Shown here in pieces: positions 15,445 through 23,579 of a stretch of 64,000 nt of DNA. The DNA comes from Bacteroidota bacterium (GTDB taxonomy: Bacteria; Bacteroidota; Ignavibacteria; Ignavibacteriales; Ignavibacteriaceae): assembly GCA_022564295.1 (NCBI GenBank), contig JADFLR010000023.1:1-64000 (forward strand), written 5' to 3'. The notes under the pieces were generated by a model that worked only from the letters and a program-made list of their open reading frames with translations, was not told where the DNA came from and searched no databases. Position numbers and translations under genes: made by a program. How positions within the stretch are numbered: the stretch's first letter is position 1; each line of letters begins with the position of its first letter.

Positions 15445-16288
15445 ATTTCGTAATGTAGTAATTTTTTTTATTAAGATACACATTCAATCCATCATTAAAT
15501 TCAAATGTTATTTTTGCATTATGAACCTGTGCTGCCGCGACCGAACCATACACATTACCGGCATAAAACAAAGCTGCAACGCTCGTCCAGATCCATGCAC
15601 GGGTTGTGTGCCCTGCTTTAAAGTTATCATAAGCAATAAAAGCAAAAACGGTTGTGGTTAAAAATGAAACAATACCATCACCTGTTTCGCCTGCATATAT
15701 TTTACCGCTGCCGGGAATAACAGCAGACATAATTCCTGCTAAAGTTCCTTTCTTATAAGGCGGTTCTTTTTTCCAATCGTAGAAGGATGAAATTTTCTCT
15801 TCTTCATTAACATCAAAAGGCAACAGAAATTCATCTTTTGAGGGCAATTCATCATCAGTAAAAAGATATGAAAAATTAAAAAGCTTTTCGCCTTCGGTTT
15901 GGTATTTATTAACTACTGCTATGAATGAATTTTTAAAATAACTTCGCAGTCCTGCGAAATCATTTATTAAAAAGTTTACTTTCATCTCTTCAAGTTTAGC
16001 TTCGTTAAAATAAACAGATGAATTAATTATTCCGGAAAATTTTTGAATTGCAGAGTAATAATCTTTAATGTATGAATAAGATAAAGCGATTTTAAATTCT
16101 ATTGTATCGCTCCTATTAATATCTGCTAAGCGTTCATATTCTATTGCAGCCCTAAAATAGTCATCGTCGCAATACAGATAATCGGCAAATTTTTTTATGT
16201 TGTTAGGAGAGTTAAAATCTATATTGCCGGTTTGTGCAAACCGAACCGTTGTGATGCATAATAGTAAAAATAAAAAGACAACTTTCAT
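15428..16288 (-). CDS. TPR-like envelope protein with PGSGKIY motif
   Basis: A 286-residue protein with a signal peptide (MKVVFLFLLLCITTVRFAQ), a helical repeat region (FADYLYCDDDYFRAAIEYER) and AVIPGSGKIYAGETGDG followed by two or three hydrophobic helices. It has the same architecture as the next gene downstream (signal peptide, TPR, PG[AS]G-x-IY, membrane helices), so the two may be old duplicates. Its start shares one base with the stop of the YidD-like gene (TAATG). No enzymatic motif is visible; a scaffold role in the envelope is only a guess. Confidence 0.75.
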   Translation of the reverse strand: MKVVFLFLLLCITTVRFAQTGNIDFNSPNNIKKFADYLYCDDDYFRAAIEYERLADINRSDTIEFKIALSYSYIKDYYSAIQKFSGIINSSVYFNEAKLEEMKVNFLINDFAGLRSYFKNSFIAVVNKYQTEGEKLFNFSYLFTDDELPSKDEFLLPFDVNEEEKISSFYDWKKEPPYKKGTLAGIMSAVIPGSGKIYAGETGDGIVSFLTTTVFAFIAYDNFKAGHTTRAWIWTSVAALFYAGNVYGSVAAAQVHNAKITFEFNDGLNVYLNKKNYYITKYEFCD

Positions 16289-16770
16289 TATTTAGTAACA
16301 GTTACTGACGGAGGGATATAATCGATCTGGTTTTCATCCAATGTATATAACGAAACCGGATCATAATAATGACCATCTTTTACACGCGGATAATGTTCGT
16401 GGCGTTTATAAATATTAAAGTCGCGGGTAAAGCGATCGAAAAACATTAATGTGCCTTGAACAATATTTGTTTCCTTTGAAGCTTGTACAAAAAAAGAAGA
16501 GCAGGAAGGTCTGTAAGGACAATTATCACCATCGAGATCGGAAATAAAATACCAGTAAGCATTAGCTGTTGATTTAGCAATAAAGCCCGATACATTTTCA
16601 GTATCAAATGAATATTCACGATGACGGAATTCACTCGGTTTTTCGTACCGGGTATCTGCCTTCTCCCATTTAACCCAGCCCGCTTTGTCTCCGACTTGTT
16701 TTAACTGGTTTGTTTGAGGGAGAACAAAACCCGTAAATAATAAAACAATTATGAAAAATATTTTTATCAA
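16288..16770 (-). CDS. Exported YidD-like protein
   Basis: A 160-residue protein with a signal peptide (residues 1-19, ending VLPQ) and a C-terminal half that resembles the YidD membrane-protein-insertion factor domain: GDNCPYRPSCSSFF (C84 and C90, the C-x3-P-S-C-S core), GTLMFFDRFTRD and DGHYYDPV. Normal YidD is a short cytoplasmic, membrane-associated protein next to YidC and rnpA. Here the domain carries an export signal and an N-terminal extension, and it heads an operon with two TPR/membrane proteins. The YidD call rests on motif recognition; the role outside the cytoplasm is unknown. Confidence 0.75.
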   Translation of the reverse strand: MIKIFFIIVLLFTGFVLPQTNQLKQVGDKAGWVKWEKADTRYEKPSEFRHREYSFDTENVSGFIAKSTANAYWYFISDLDGDNCPYRPSCSSFFVQASKETNIVQGTLMFFDRFTRDFNIYKRHEHYPRVKDGHYYDPVSLYTLDENQIDYIPPSVTVTK

Positions 16771-16778
16771 TTCAGGTT

Positions 16779-17921
16779 TTATTTTTTAAGTAATGAACGG
16801 GCGATAACTATACGTTGTATTTCAGAAGTACCTTCATAAATTTCAGTGATTTTGGAATCGCGTAAATATCTTTCAACAAGATATTCTCTAACGTAACCAT
16901 AACCGCCATGAATTTGTATTGAATCTAAAGCACACTCAACAGAAATTTTTGAAGCATATAATTTTGCCATTGCAGCTTCTGTAACATAAGATTTGTCCGC
17001 ATCTTTTAATGCAGCTGCTTTTAAAGTAAGCATTTTTGCCGCATCAATTTTAACTGCCATATCCGCAATCATAAATTGAATTGCTTGAAATTTAGATATC
17101 TCACGCCCGAAAGCTTTTCTTTCCTGTGAATACTTTAAAGCAGCATCAAGCGATGCTTCGGCAATACCTATTGCCTGGGCTGCAATTCCTATTCTGCCGC
17201 CGTTAAGGGTACTCATCGCAAAGTTAAATCCTTTGCCTTCTTCCCAAACTAAATTTTCTGCCGGCACTTTACAGCTTTCGAATGTGATAGAGCATGTATC
17301 AGAACTTCTTATTCCGAGTTTATCTTCTTTTACACCATGCCCAAATCCTTCAGTACCTTTTTCAACCAGAAAAGTTGAGATGCCTTTATGTGCTTTTTCT
17401 TTATCGGTTGTTGCCATAACCAAATAATAATCAGCACTCTGCCCGTTTGATGTCCAATTTTTAATTCCGTTCAACACATAAAATTCACCCTCTTTATCGG
17501 CAGTGGTTTTTTGTTTTGTTGCATCGCTTCCGGCTTCAGGTTCGGATAGAGCAAAAGCACCCAGTTTTTCTCCCAGTGCTAAAGGTACGAGATATTTTTC
17601 TTTAATAAAATCTGAGGCATAAGTTTCTAATCCCCAGCATACGAGTGAATTGTTAACAGACATAATCACACCAAGACTTGCATCGACTTTTGAGATTTCA
17701 ATCATTGCTAACACATAGCTTATCGTATCCATTCCCGCACCACTGTAATCGGGTGAGACCATCATTCCCATAAATCCTAATTCTCCCATCTTCTTAACAA
17801 TCTCGGTTGGAAAAATCGCATTTATATCTCTTTCTACTGCTGTCGGTGCAATTTCATTTTCTGCAAAACTCTTTGCAGATTCTTGTATCATTTTTTGTTC
17901 TTCGGTGAAGTCGAAATTCAT
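16779..17921 (-). CDS. Acyl-CoA dehydrogenase, short-chain type
   Basis: A 380-residue FAD enzyme that oxidises acyl-CoA to enoyl-CoA in fatty-acid or branched-chain amino-acid degradation. Seen are the FAD/substrate loop FALSEPEAGSDA, IKNWTSNGQSADYYLV, the subunit-contact region ERKAFGREISKFQAIQFMIA, and the catalytic base E363 in YEGTSEIQRIVIAR. The glutamate position matches the butyryl/short-chain class. It is preceded by a 269-base AT-rich spacer shared with the divergent rlmN gene. Eight bases separate its stop from the YidD-like gene start, so they may be cotranscribed although functionally unrelated. Confidence 0.95.
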   Translation of the reverse strand: MNFDFTEEQKMIQESAKSFAENEIAPTAVERDINAIFPTEIVKKMGELGFMGMMVSPDYSGAGMDTISYVLAMIEISKVDASLGVIMSVNNSLVCWGLETYASDFIKEKYLVPLALGEKLGAFALSEPEAGSDATKQKTTADKEGEFYVLNGIKNWTSNGQSADYYLVMATTDKEKAHKGISTFLVEKGTEGFGHGVKEDKLGIRSSDTCSITFESCKVPAENLVWEEGKGFNFAMSTLNGGRIGIAAQAIGIAEASLDAALKYSQERKAFGREISKFQAIQFMIADMAVKIDAAKMLTLKAAALKDADKSYVTEAAMAKLYASKISVECALDSIQIHGGYGYVREYLVERYLRDSKITEIYEGTSEIQRIVIARSLLKK

Positions 17922-18190
17922 TTTATTCCCTGTCTTTTAAATTATATTTTAAATTCTAATCATCAATTTTAAAAATAGGAGAATAAAAAACTTATCGCAA
18001 AGTATCTCTTTCAAATTTATTGATAAATAATAAGAGACTTCCTCAAATTATCATAATGATAAGAGTGTCATTTTAAAACTCCCTGACAAAAATTCTGTAG
18101 TCAAGCTCGGCATGAGTAAAGCGATTGAATTTTTCAGAAATCTCTATTAATTATATTTATTCAATAAGTTCTTATTCTTATATTTAAGGT

Positions 18191-19267
18191 ATGAAATCAG
18201 AGGATAACACAGTTATTGATAAAAAGCTGGTACTTAAAGGTTATACCTTAAATGAATTAAAAGAGTATTTCTCATCCATTGATGAGAAAAGGTTTAGGGG
18301 TGAACAACTTTTTAACTGGATGTACCGGCATCTTGCAGATACTTACGATGAAATGGACAGTGTGCCAAAAGTACTGCGTGTAAAATTATCAGAAACAACG
18401 GGTCCAATCAATACACTTAGTTTAGTTACCAAAACAACTTCGCCGCAAAGTGGAACCACAAAATTTTTATTCGAAACATTGGACGGTTATAAAATTGAAT
18501 CGGTTGTTATTCCCGAGGAAAACCGTACAACACTTTGTCTTTCAACTCAAGTTGGATGCCCTTTGGATTGTAAATTTTGTGCGACAGGATTAATGGGATA
18601 CAAAAAAAACTTATCTGCCGGCGAGATATTTGATCAGTATAAACTTATAAGCAAAGAGTATGAAAAAGGAACCATTAAGAATATTGTTTATATGGGAATG
18701 GGCGAACCACTCATCAATTTTGAGCAAACTCTTAAATCGCTGAGAATATTTGCTGAGAATGTAGATACTTCAATACGACTAAAACGAATATCTGTTTCCA
18801 CTGCCGGCATTGCACCAAAAATAATCGAGCTTGCCGATACAGGATTAAGAGTTAAGATTGCATTTTCACTTCATTCCTGTTTCGATGATATTCGTTCCAG
18901 GTTAATGCCGATAAATGAAAAATACCCGTTAAAAGAAAATTTACGTGCAATACATTATTATGCAAAGAAAACTCACACACGCATCTCATTCGAATATGTA
19001 ATGATAGATGGTATAAACGACCGTGAAGAAGATTTTTTTGAACTTGTAAAAATTTGTAAATCACTTCCCTGCAAAATAAATGTTATACCTTTCAATTCAT
19101 TAGAACACATGAACCCAACAGGATTTTCCGCCGAATTAAAACCGACACCTAAGGAACGAATTGAAGCATTTGTTGAAGCACTTAGAGAACAAAATATTAT
19201 TGTAACTGTTAGGTTCACACAAGGTGATGATATAGCTGCTGCCTGCGGTCAGTTGGCTTATCCTTAA
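18191..19267 (+). CDS. rlmN: 23S rRNA (A2503-C2) / tRNA (A37-C2) methyltransferase
   Basis: RlmN is a radical-SAM enzyme that methylates C2 of A2503 in 23S rRNA and A37 in some tRNAs. The 358-residue protein has the iron-sulfur ligands C123, C127 and C130 (CPLDCKFC). The two extra catalytic cysteines correspond to C116 (TTLCLSTQ) and C352 (AAACGQLAYP). YMGMGEPLINF and the serine-rich IRLKRISVSTAGI are typical. It stands as a single gene on the plus strand, with a palindromic repeat between it and the next gene. Confidence 0.97.
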   Translation: MKSEDNTVIDKKLVLKGYTLNELKEYFSSIDEKRFRGEQLFNWMYRHLADTYDEMDSVPKVLRVKLSETTGPINTLSLVTKTTSPQSGTTKFLFETLDGYKIESVVIPEENRTTLCLSTQVGCPLDCKFCATGLMGYKKNLSAGEIFDQYKLISKEYEKGTIKNIVYMGMGEPLINFEQTLKSLRIFAENVDTSIRLKRISVSTAGIAPKIIELADTGLRVKIAFSLHSCFDDIRSRLMPINEKYPLKENLRAIHYYAKKTHTRISFEYVMIDGINDREEDFFELVKICKSLPCKINVIPFNSLEHMNPTGFSAELKPTPKERIEAFVEALREQNIIVTVRFTQGDDIAAACGQLAYP

Positions 19268-19294
19268 AGAGATTTATACAAAAGTAAATGCATA

Positions 19295-19385
19295 GTCATT
19301 GCGAGGATCCCGATGCATCGGGAGACGAAGCAATCTTATTATGATATGAATGTAAATCAGATTCTTTCGATGTGCTCAGAATGAC
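19295..19385. repeat. Palindromic intergenic repeat, GTCATTGCGAGG type
   Basis: Opposed arms are GTCATTGCGAGG at the left end and CTCAGAATGAC at the right end. Inside is the perfect 16-bp palindrome TCCCGATGCATCGGGA (19308-19323) and GACGAAGCAATC. Similar GTCATT-type arms recur at 60835-60922. This looks like a dispersed, non-coding repeat family of the genome. Confidence 0.7.
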
Positions 19386-19424
19386 CGTAATTTTATTAAG
19401 AATGTACATTTACAAAGTGATTCA

Positions 19425-19961
19425 ATGGAGAAACTAACACACGACCAAATTTCAGAGCACAGGAGCTCTTTGGATTCGCTCCACAAAGTAAAGCGTCTTC
19501 CTGTTTATGTAATTCTCAACAGTATAAGAAGCAACTATAATGTTGGTTCAATCTTCCGAACATCTGACGGTGCTATGATTGAAAAGCTTTACCTTTGCGG
19601 TTACACACCTCATCCTCCAAAGAAAGAAATAATGAAAACCGCACTCGGTGCAATTGAAAGTGTGAATTGGGAATACGTTGAAGACCCGAAAGAAGTGATT
19701 TTAAAATTGAAGAAAGATGGAATAAAAATAAGTGCGCTTGAACTAACCGAAAACAGTTTCCCTCATTATAATTTAAAAGCAGATTTCCTTCCCCTTGCAA
19801 TAATTATTGGGAACGAAATATCCGGTGTATCACAGGATTTACTTGATCTGTGTGATTTCTCAATTGAAATTCCCCAATATGGAATTAAGCAATCACTTAA
19901 TGTTGCAGTGGCTTACGGTGTTACCATTTTTGAGTTAAGGAAAATTTTTGATTTAAGCTAA
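19425..19961 (+). CDS. SpoU-family RNA 2'-O-methyltransferase
   Basis: A 178-residue SPOUT-class methyltransferase. The three family motifs are visible: NSIRSNYNVGSIFRTSDG (motif 1), LAIIIGNEISGVSQD (motif 2, SAM pocket) and IPQYGIKQSLNVAVAYG (motif 3, the knot). It lacks the N-terminal substrate-binding domain of TrmB/RlmB types and is close to the TrmH/TrmL size range. The precise target (tRNA or rRNA ribose) cannot be fixed from sequence. It follows rlmN but is separated by a repeat-bearing spacer, so it is probably transcribed on its own. Confidence 0.9.
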   Translation: MEKLTHDQISEHRSSLDSLHKVKRLPVYVILNSIRSNYNVGSIFRTSDGAMIEKLYLCGYTPHPPKKEIMKTALGAIESVNWEYVEDPKEVILKLKKDGIKISALELTENSFPHYNLKADFLPLAIIIGNEISGVSQDLLDLCDFSIEIPQYGIKQSLNVAVAYGVTIFELRKIFDLS

Positions 19962-20051
19962 ACTTTTTTAAAAAATTATTTTGTGGAGGGAACTTATGCT
20001 TGGATTCCTCAAACATCTGGTCAATTTTGAATTATAAAATATTAGCATAAA

Positions 20052-20708
20052 CTAAACTGCAGCGGTGAAAAATTCTTCGCCATTATCTTTCGTGTGGATT
20101 ATCAATAAGTTTGCTCTTATCATTTTAACTAAAGTCCGTGATGCTCTTCTTTCTGAAATGTTAACAAGGTTGCTAAGTTCTTTAACAGAAATTCTCTCTT
20201 TTTTTGCAAGATATTCAAACACATTTTTTTCGGTTGTTCCAATGGTATATTTCTGCAGAGCCAGGTTACCTGCATTGGCTCTCATTATTCTCACCATCTC
20301 TTTACTTGCTTTCATACTTTTATCATTAACTCTTATCATCACTACAGCTTTCGTAATATCAAAATCTTTTTGGTAATCCTGCAAACGGTGAGGTTTGTTA
20401 TTGGATTCATTAACAGTAACACTTACAATTTCCTTTCCCTTGTGCATAATGTAATTGATTTTAAACTCAAGGGGGGGTTCACAATAATTATTAGCAGCAT
20501 CACTTATCATCTCTGCTTCCGATTTTTCACTCTCTACACCTGTTATTTTTTTATCATCATCAATACCGAATAATATATAACCACCTTTAGTATTGGCAAA
20601 GGCAATCATTTCTCTTGCAATTTTTTCAGGAGTTGTGAAATGTCGTTTGAATTCACATTGAATATTTTCCCCTTCTTCAATCAAATCTATCAGATCTTTA
20701 CGGTTCAT
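20052..20708 (-). CDS. AlbA_2 domain transcriptional regulator with winged helix
   Basis: A 218-residue protein. The N-terminal half (CEFKRHFTTPEKIAREMIAF, then ANTKGGYILFGIDDDKKITGV) is the AlbA_2 / Schlafen-like nucleic-acid binding domain. The C-terminal 60 residues form a winged helix-turn-helix (RISVKELSNLVNISERRASR). This pairing is found in putative transcriptional regulators of unknown targets. It is monocistronic, with no obvious partner: the next gene is a lipoprotein read in the same direction from further upstream. No signal peptide is present. Confidence 0.85.
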   Translation of the reverse strand: MNRKDLIDLIEEGENIQCEFKRHFTTPEKIAREMIAFANTKGGYILFGIDDDKKITGVESEKSEAEMISDAANNYCEPPLEFKINYIMHKGKEIVSVTVNESNNKPHRLQDYQKDFDITKAVVMIRVNDKSMKASKEMVRIMRANAGNLALQKYTIGTTEKNVFEYLAKKERISVKELSNLVNISERRASRTLVKMIRANLLIIHTKDNGEEFFTAAV

Positions 20709-20789
20709 AGCTATTAATTAAAATCGGTGTTGCGAATATCTTCCTTTCAGAGTATATACTAGTCTATTGCTTTGAAGAATTAGTCGGGA

Positions 20790-23183
20790 TTATCTTCTCG
20801 TCCTCGGATTCCAGAGCGGTTCTTTTATTTTTGGTAAAGTTGTAACCTTTTCATCCTGTTTCTTCTCTTCCGGTTTTTGTTCTTCTTCCCGAAGAGCAAC
20901 TTGCGTTGTATCGCCTATTGTTTCATACTCTGTTAAAGTTTGGTTAAGAGAATCAAGAGCCAGTGAATCAGTAACTGATAAATCAGAACCGTTTAATGAG
21001 TCAAGTGCCGCTAACTGTAATCTTCTTTGTTCCTGCTTGTAGAACGAAAGTTTTCCTGCAACAGACCTAACATAAACAGATGCAGGATACTTCACCACCA
21101 AAGAATCATAAACTGCTGCAGCAGAATCGGGTTGTGACAATTTGTTTTCAAGTATCCATCCCGAAGTGTAAAGAGCTTTTGCTGCATAAGGTGAATTCGG
21201 ATAAGTTTTATAAACATCGTAGAAAAGTTCTAAGGCATCATCATAATTTTCGTTTTGCATAACATACTCTGCATCTTCATAGTCATCTTTTGCAGGATCG
21301 AAATTCAAATCAATTAAAGGTTTATTAAGTTTGTCGGCAGCAGCATTTACTATACTTTCATTTCGGTAATTTTCATAAATGATATTAAATAAACTATCTG
21401 CTCTTTCTTTATTATCTATTGTTAAATAGTAGCTTCCTAAAGCGTAAATAGTATTAGCATAGTATTTAGTATTTGGATAGTTGGTTAGAATATTGTTGTA
21501 ATACGATTTCGCAGAGTCAGGCAATTCAAGTTCGGTAAGAAATAAATTTCCCAGTTCAAGTTCATTTTTAGCCAGAAGCGTTCGGAGAGAATCTTCCGAT
21601 ATAGTTGGTCTACGTGGAGGATTATTTTTAAATTTAAGCGAATCGGGCAATTGATTTGCCAATCGATTTTGTTGACCCTTTTGTTTCAACAATTTCTGCT
21701 GATCGAATTCTGTTGTTATTATAAATCCCTGCGAGTTAAAGAGACTATCGAACTTTGCAATAAATGTAGAATCACCTGGAAGTGGATTTTGAAGTTTTGC
21801 AATCAAAGAATCTTTAACGAGGGTTGTATCGCTAACAATTAATGAATCGACTGCTCGAATTGTATCGGCATAAAAGCCGGTTGTATCTTTTACATTAATC
21901 AATGAATCAAGCCCTGCCCAAATTGCCTGCAGTTCTTTTATATTTGAGATCTCTTCTGCAATTGCAAGTGAATCTTCCACGTAAACAACAGAGTCCTTTA
22001 CAAACTCATTCGGATTTTCAAGATAGAATAATTGCTTTCCGAATTTTGAAACATCGTTGTTCAATTTCAGATAGCGTGTAAAAAGTCTGTTCTTTTCTCT
22101 CGCCGGTTTAACATATTCTTTAGGTAATGTAGATGTGGAGGCTTTTTTATAATATGCTGCTGCGCTATCTAACTGCAGGTATTCGTACTGATATATCTGT
22201 CCTAATTCAAACTTGGCTGCCGATGAAGTTTGTGTATTTCTGTAGAGAGTGTCCACTTCAGTAAACAGATCAATTGCAACTTCAATATTTCCAAGTGCGC
22301 GTTGAGTTTTAGCCATTTCAAAATCAATTTCACCAAAATCTGCTGAATATTTAGCTTCATCTCTCATATCAGAAAATATTTTCAATGCTTCTTCGCTTCG
22401 GTTTCCTTCTCTTAAAGCTATACCCAACTGTAGCTTTGCATCAAATTCAAGATCAAAATCAGTAGAGAATTCAAACACATTTTCAAAAGCTATAATTGCA
22501 TTTTCAATATCACCGATTTTAATATTTAATTGTCCTATTCCGTACCAAACCCTCGCTTTTATATCATCATCATCCGATACATCCATAAATTCATTTGCAA
22601 CTTCAACTGCGCTTTTATAATCCTCAATTGTAATTTTATAAACAATTTCTTCCACATACGATTCACGAATTATATCACCTTCACCTTCATCAACCGCACG
22701 CTTTCTAACACCAGATAAAGTGGTAAGAGCATCGTTGTAATTCTTTAGTCTCATCTGGCATTTGCCAATCCATAATTGAGATTCAAGAAGGTAACTGCTT
22801 TCGGGAAAAGTTTCTTCAAGTTCTTTAAATTTTCGCAACGATTTTTGATAATTTTTCTGGTAGTAAAACGATTTGCCAAGCATCATCAAAGCATCTTCCA
22901 CATAAGCACTTTCCGAATTGAATTGCAGCAGGTCAGAACATTTTTCAATTACCTTTACAAGATCGGCCTTTGCTGTACCTGGAAGTAACGGGGGCTCGGT
23001 GGAAAACAAGTCTGTTTCTTGCGATAATATCTGTTTCTCTGCTTTATCAAACAGATTGCTGGCATTATGATACAGATTAAAATAGGTAGTAAAATTTTCC
23101 CAAACACCACAACCGGAAATGAGCTGCGAGGATAAAAACACCCATAGCAGGAGTTTAATTTTTGATTGATAGGAAAAATTCAT
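20790..23183 (-). CDS. TPR-repeat lipoprotein, BamD/TolA-related architecture
   Basis: I start at the ATG at 23183 (MNFSYQSKIKLLL), which gives 797 residues with a lipobox ISGC (C25); an upstream TTG at 23222 would bury the signal. The protein is almost entirely TPR-like repeats (LGKSFYYQKNYQKSLRKFKE; IGKCQMRLKNYNDALTTL), in an N-terminal block (to about 400) and a C-terminal block (520-720). They are separated by a Ser/Asp/Thr-rich linker with repeated DSL motifs, and the tail is Glu/Lys-rich. It is probably attached to the outer membrane facing the periplasm. It follows the PII gene after 45 bases. A scaffold role in envelope assembly or gliding/T9SS is possible but unproven. Confidence 0.82.
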   Translation of the reverse strand: MNFSYQSKIKLLLWVFLSSQLISGCGVWENFTTYFNLYHNASNLFDKAEKQILSQETDLFSTEPPLLPGTAKADLVKVIEKCSDLLQFNSESAYVEDALMMLGKSFYYQKNYQKSLRKFKELEETFPESSYLLESQLWIGKCQMRLKNYNDALTTLSGVRKRAVDEGEGDIIRESYVEEIVYKITIEDYKSAVEVANEFMDVSDDDDIKARVWYGIGQLNIKIGDIENAIIAFENVFEFSTDFDLEFDAKLQLGIALREGNRSEEALKIFSDMRDEAKYSADFGEIDFEMAKTQRALGNIEVAIDLFTEVDTLYRNTQTSSAAKFELGQIYQYEYLQLDSAAAYYKKASTSTLPKEYVKPAREKNRLFTRYLKLNNDVSKFGKQLFYLENPNEFVKDSVVYVEDSLAIAEEISNIKELQAIWAGLDSLINVKDTTGFYADTIRAVDSLIVSDTTLVKDSLIAKLQNPLPGDSTFIAKFDSLFNSQGFIITTEFDQQKLLKQKGQQNRLANQLPDSLKFKNNPPRRPTISEDSLRTLLAKNELELGNLFLTELELPDSAKSYYNNILTNYPNTKYYANTIYALGSYYLTIDNKERADSLFNIIYENYRNESIVNAAADKLNKPLIDLNFDPAKDDYEDAEYVMQNENYDDALELFYDVYKTYPNSPYAAKALYTSGWILENKLSQPDSAAAVYDSLVVKYPASVYVRSVAGKLSFYKQEQRRLQLAALDSLNGSDLSVTDSLALDSLNQTLTEYETIGDTTQVALREEEQKPEEKKQDEKVTTLPKIKEPLWNPRTRR

Positions 23184-23228
23184 ATTGAAAGCTATTAAAG
23201 AATCTAAAAAAGAAAAAGGCAATTTAGT

Positions 23229-23579
<351 letters not shown>

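Noticed and set aside
23184-23222. Upstream TTG start for the TPR lipoprotein
   Set aside because: It would add 13 residues before the signal peptide; the ATG at 23183 gives a standard lipoprotein signal with lipobox at C25.
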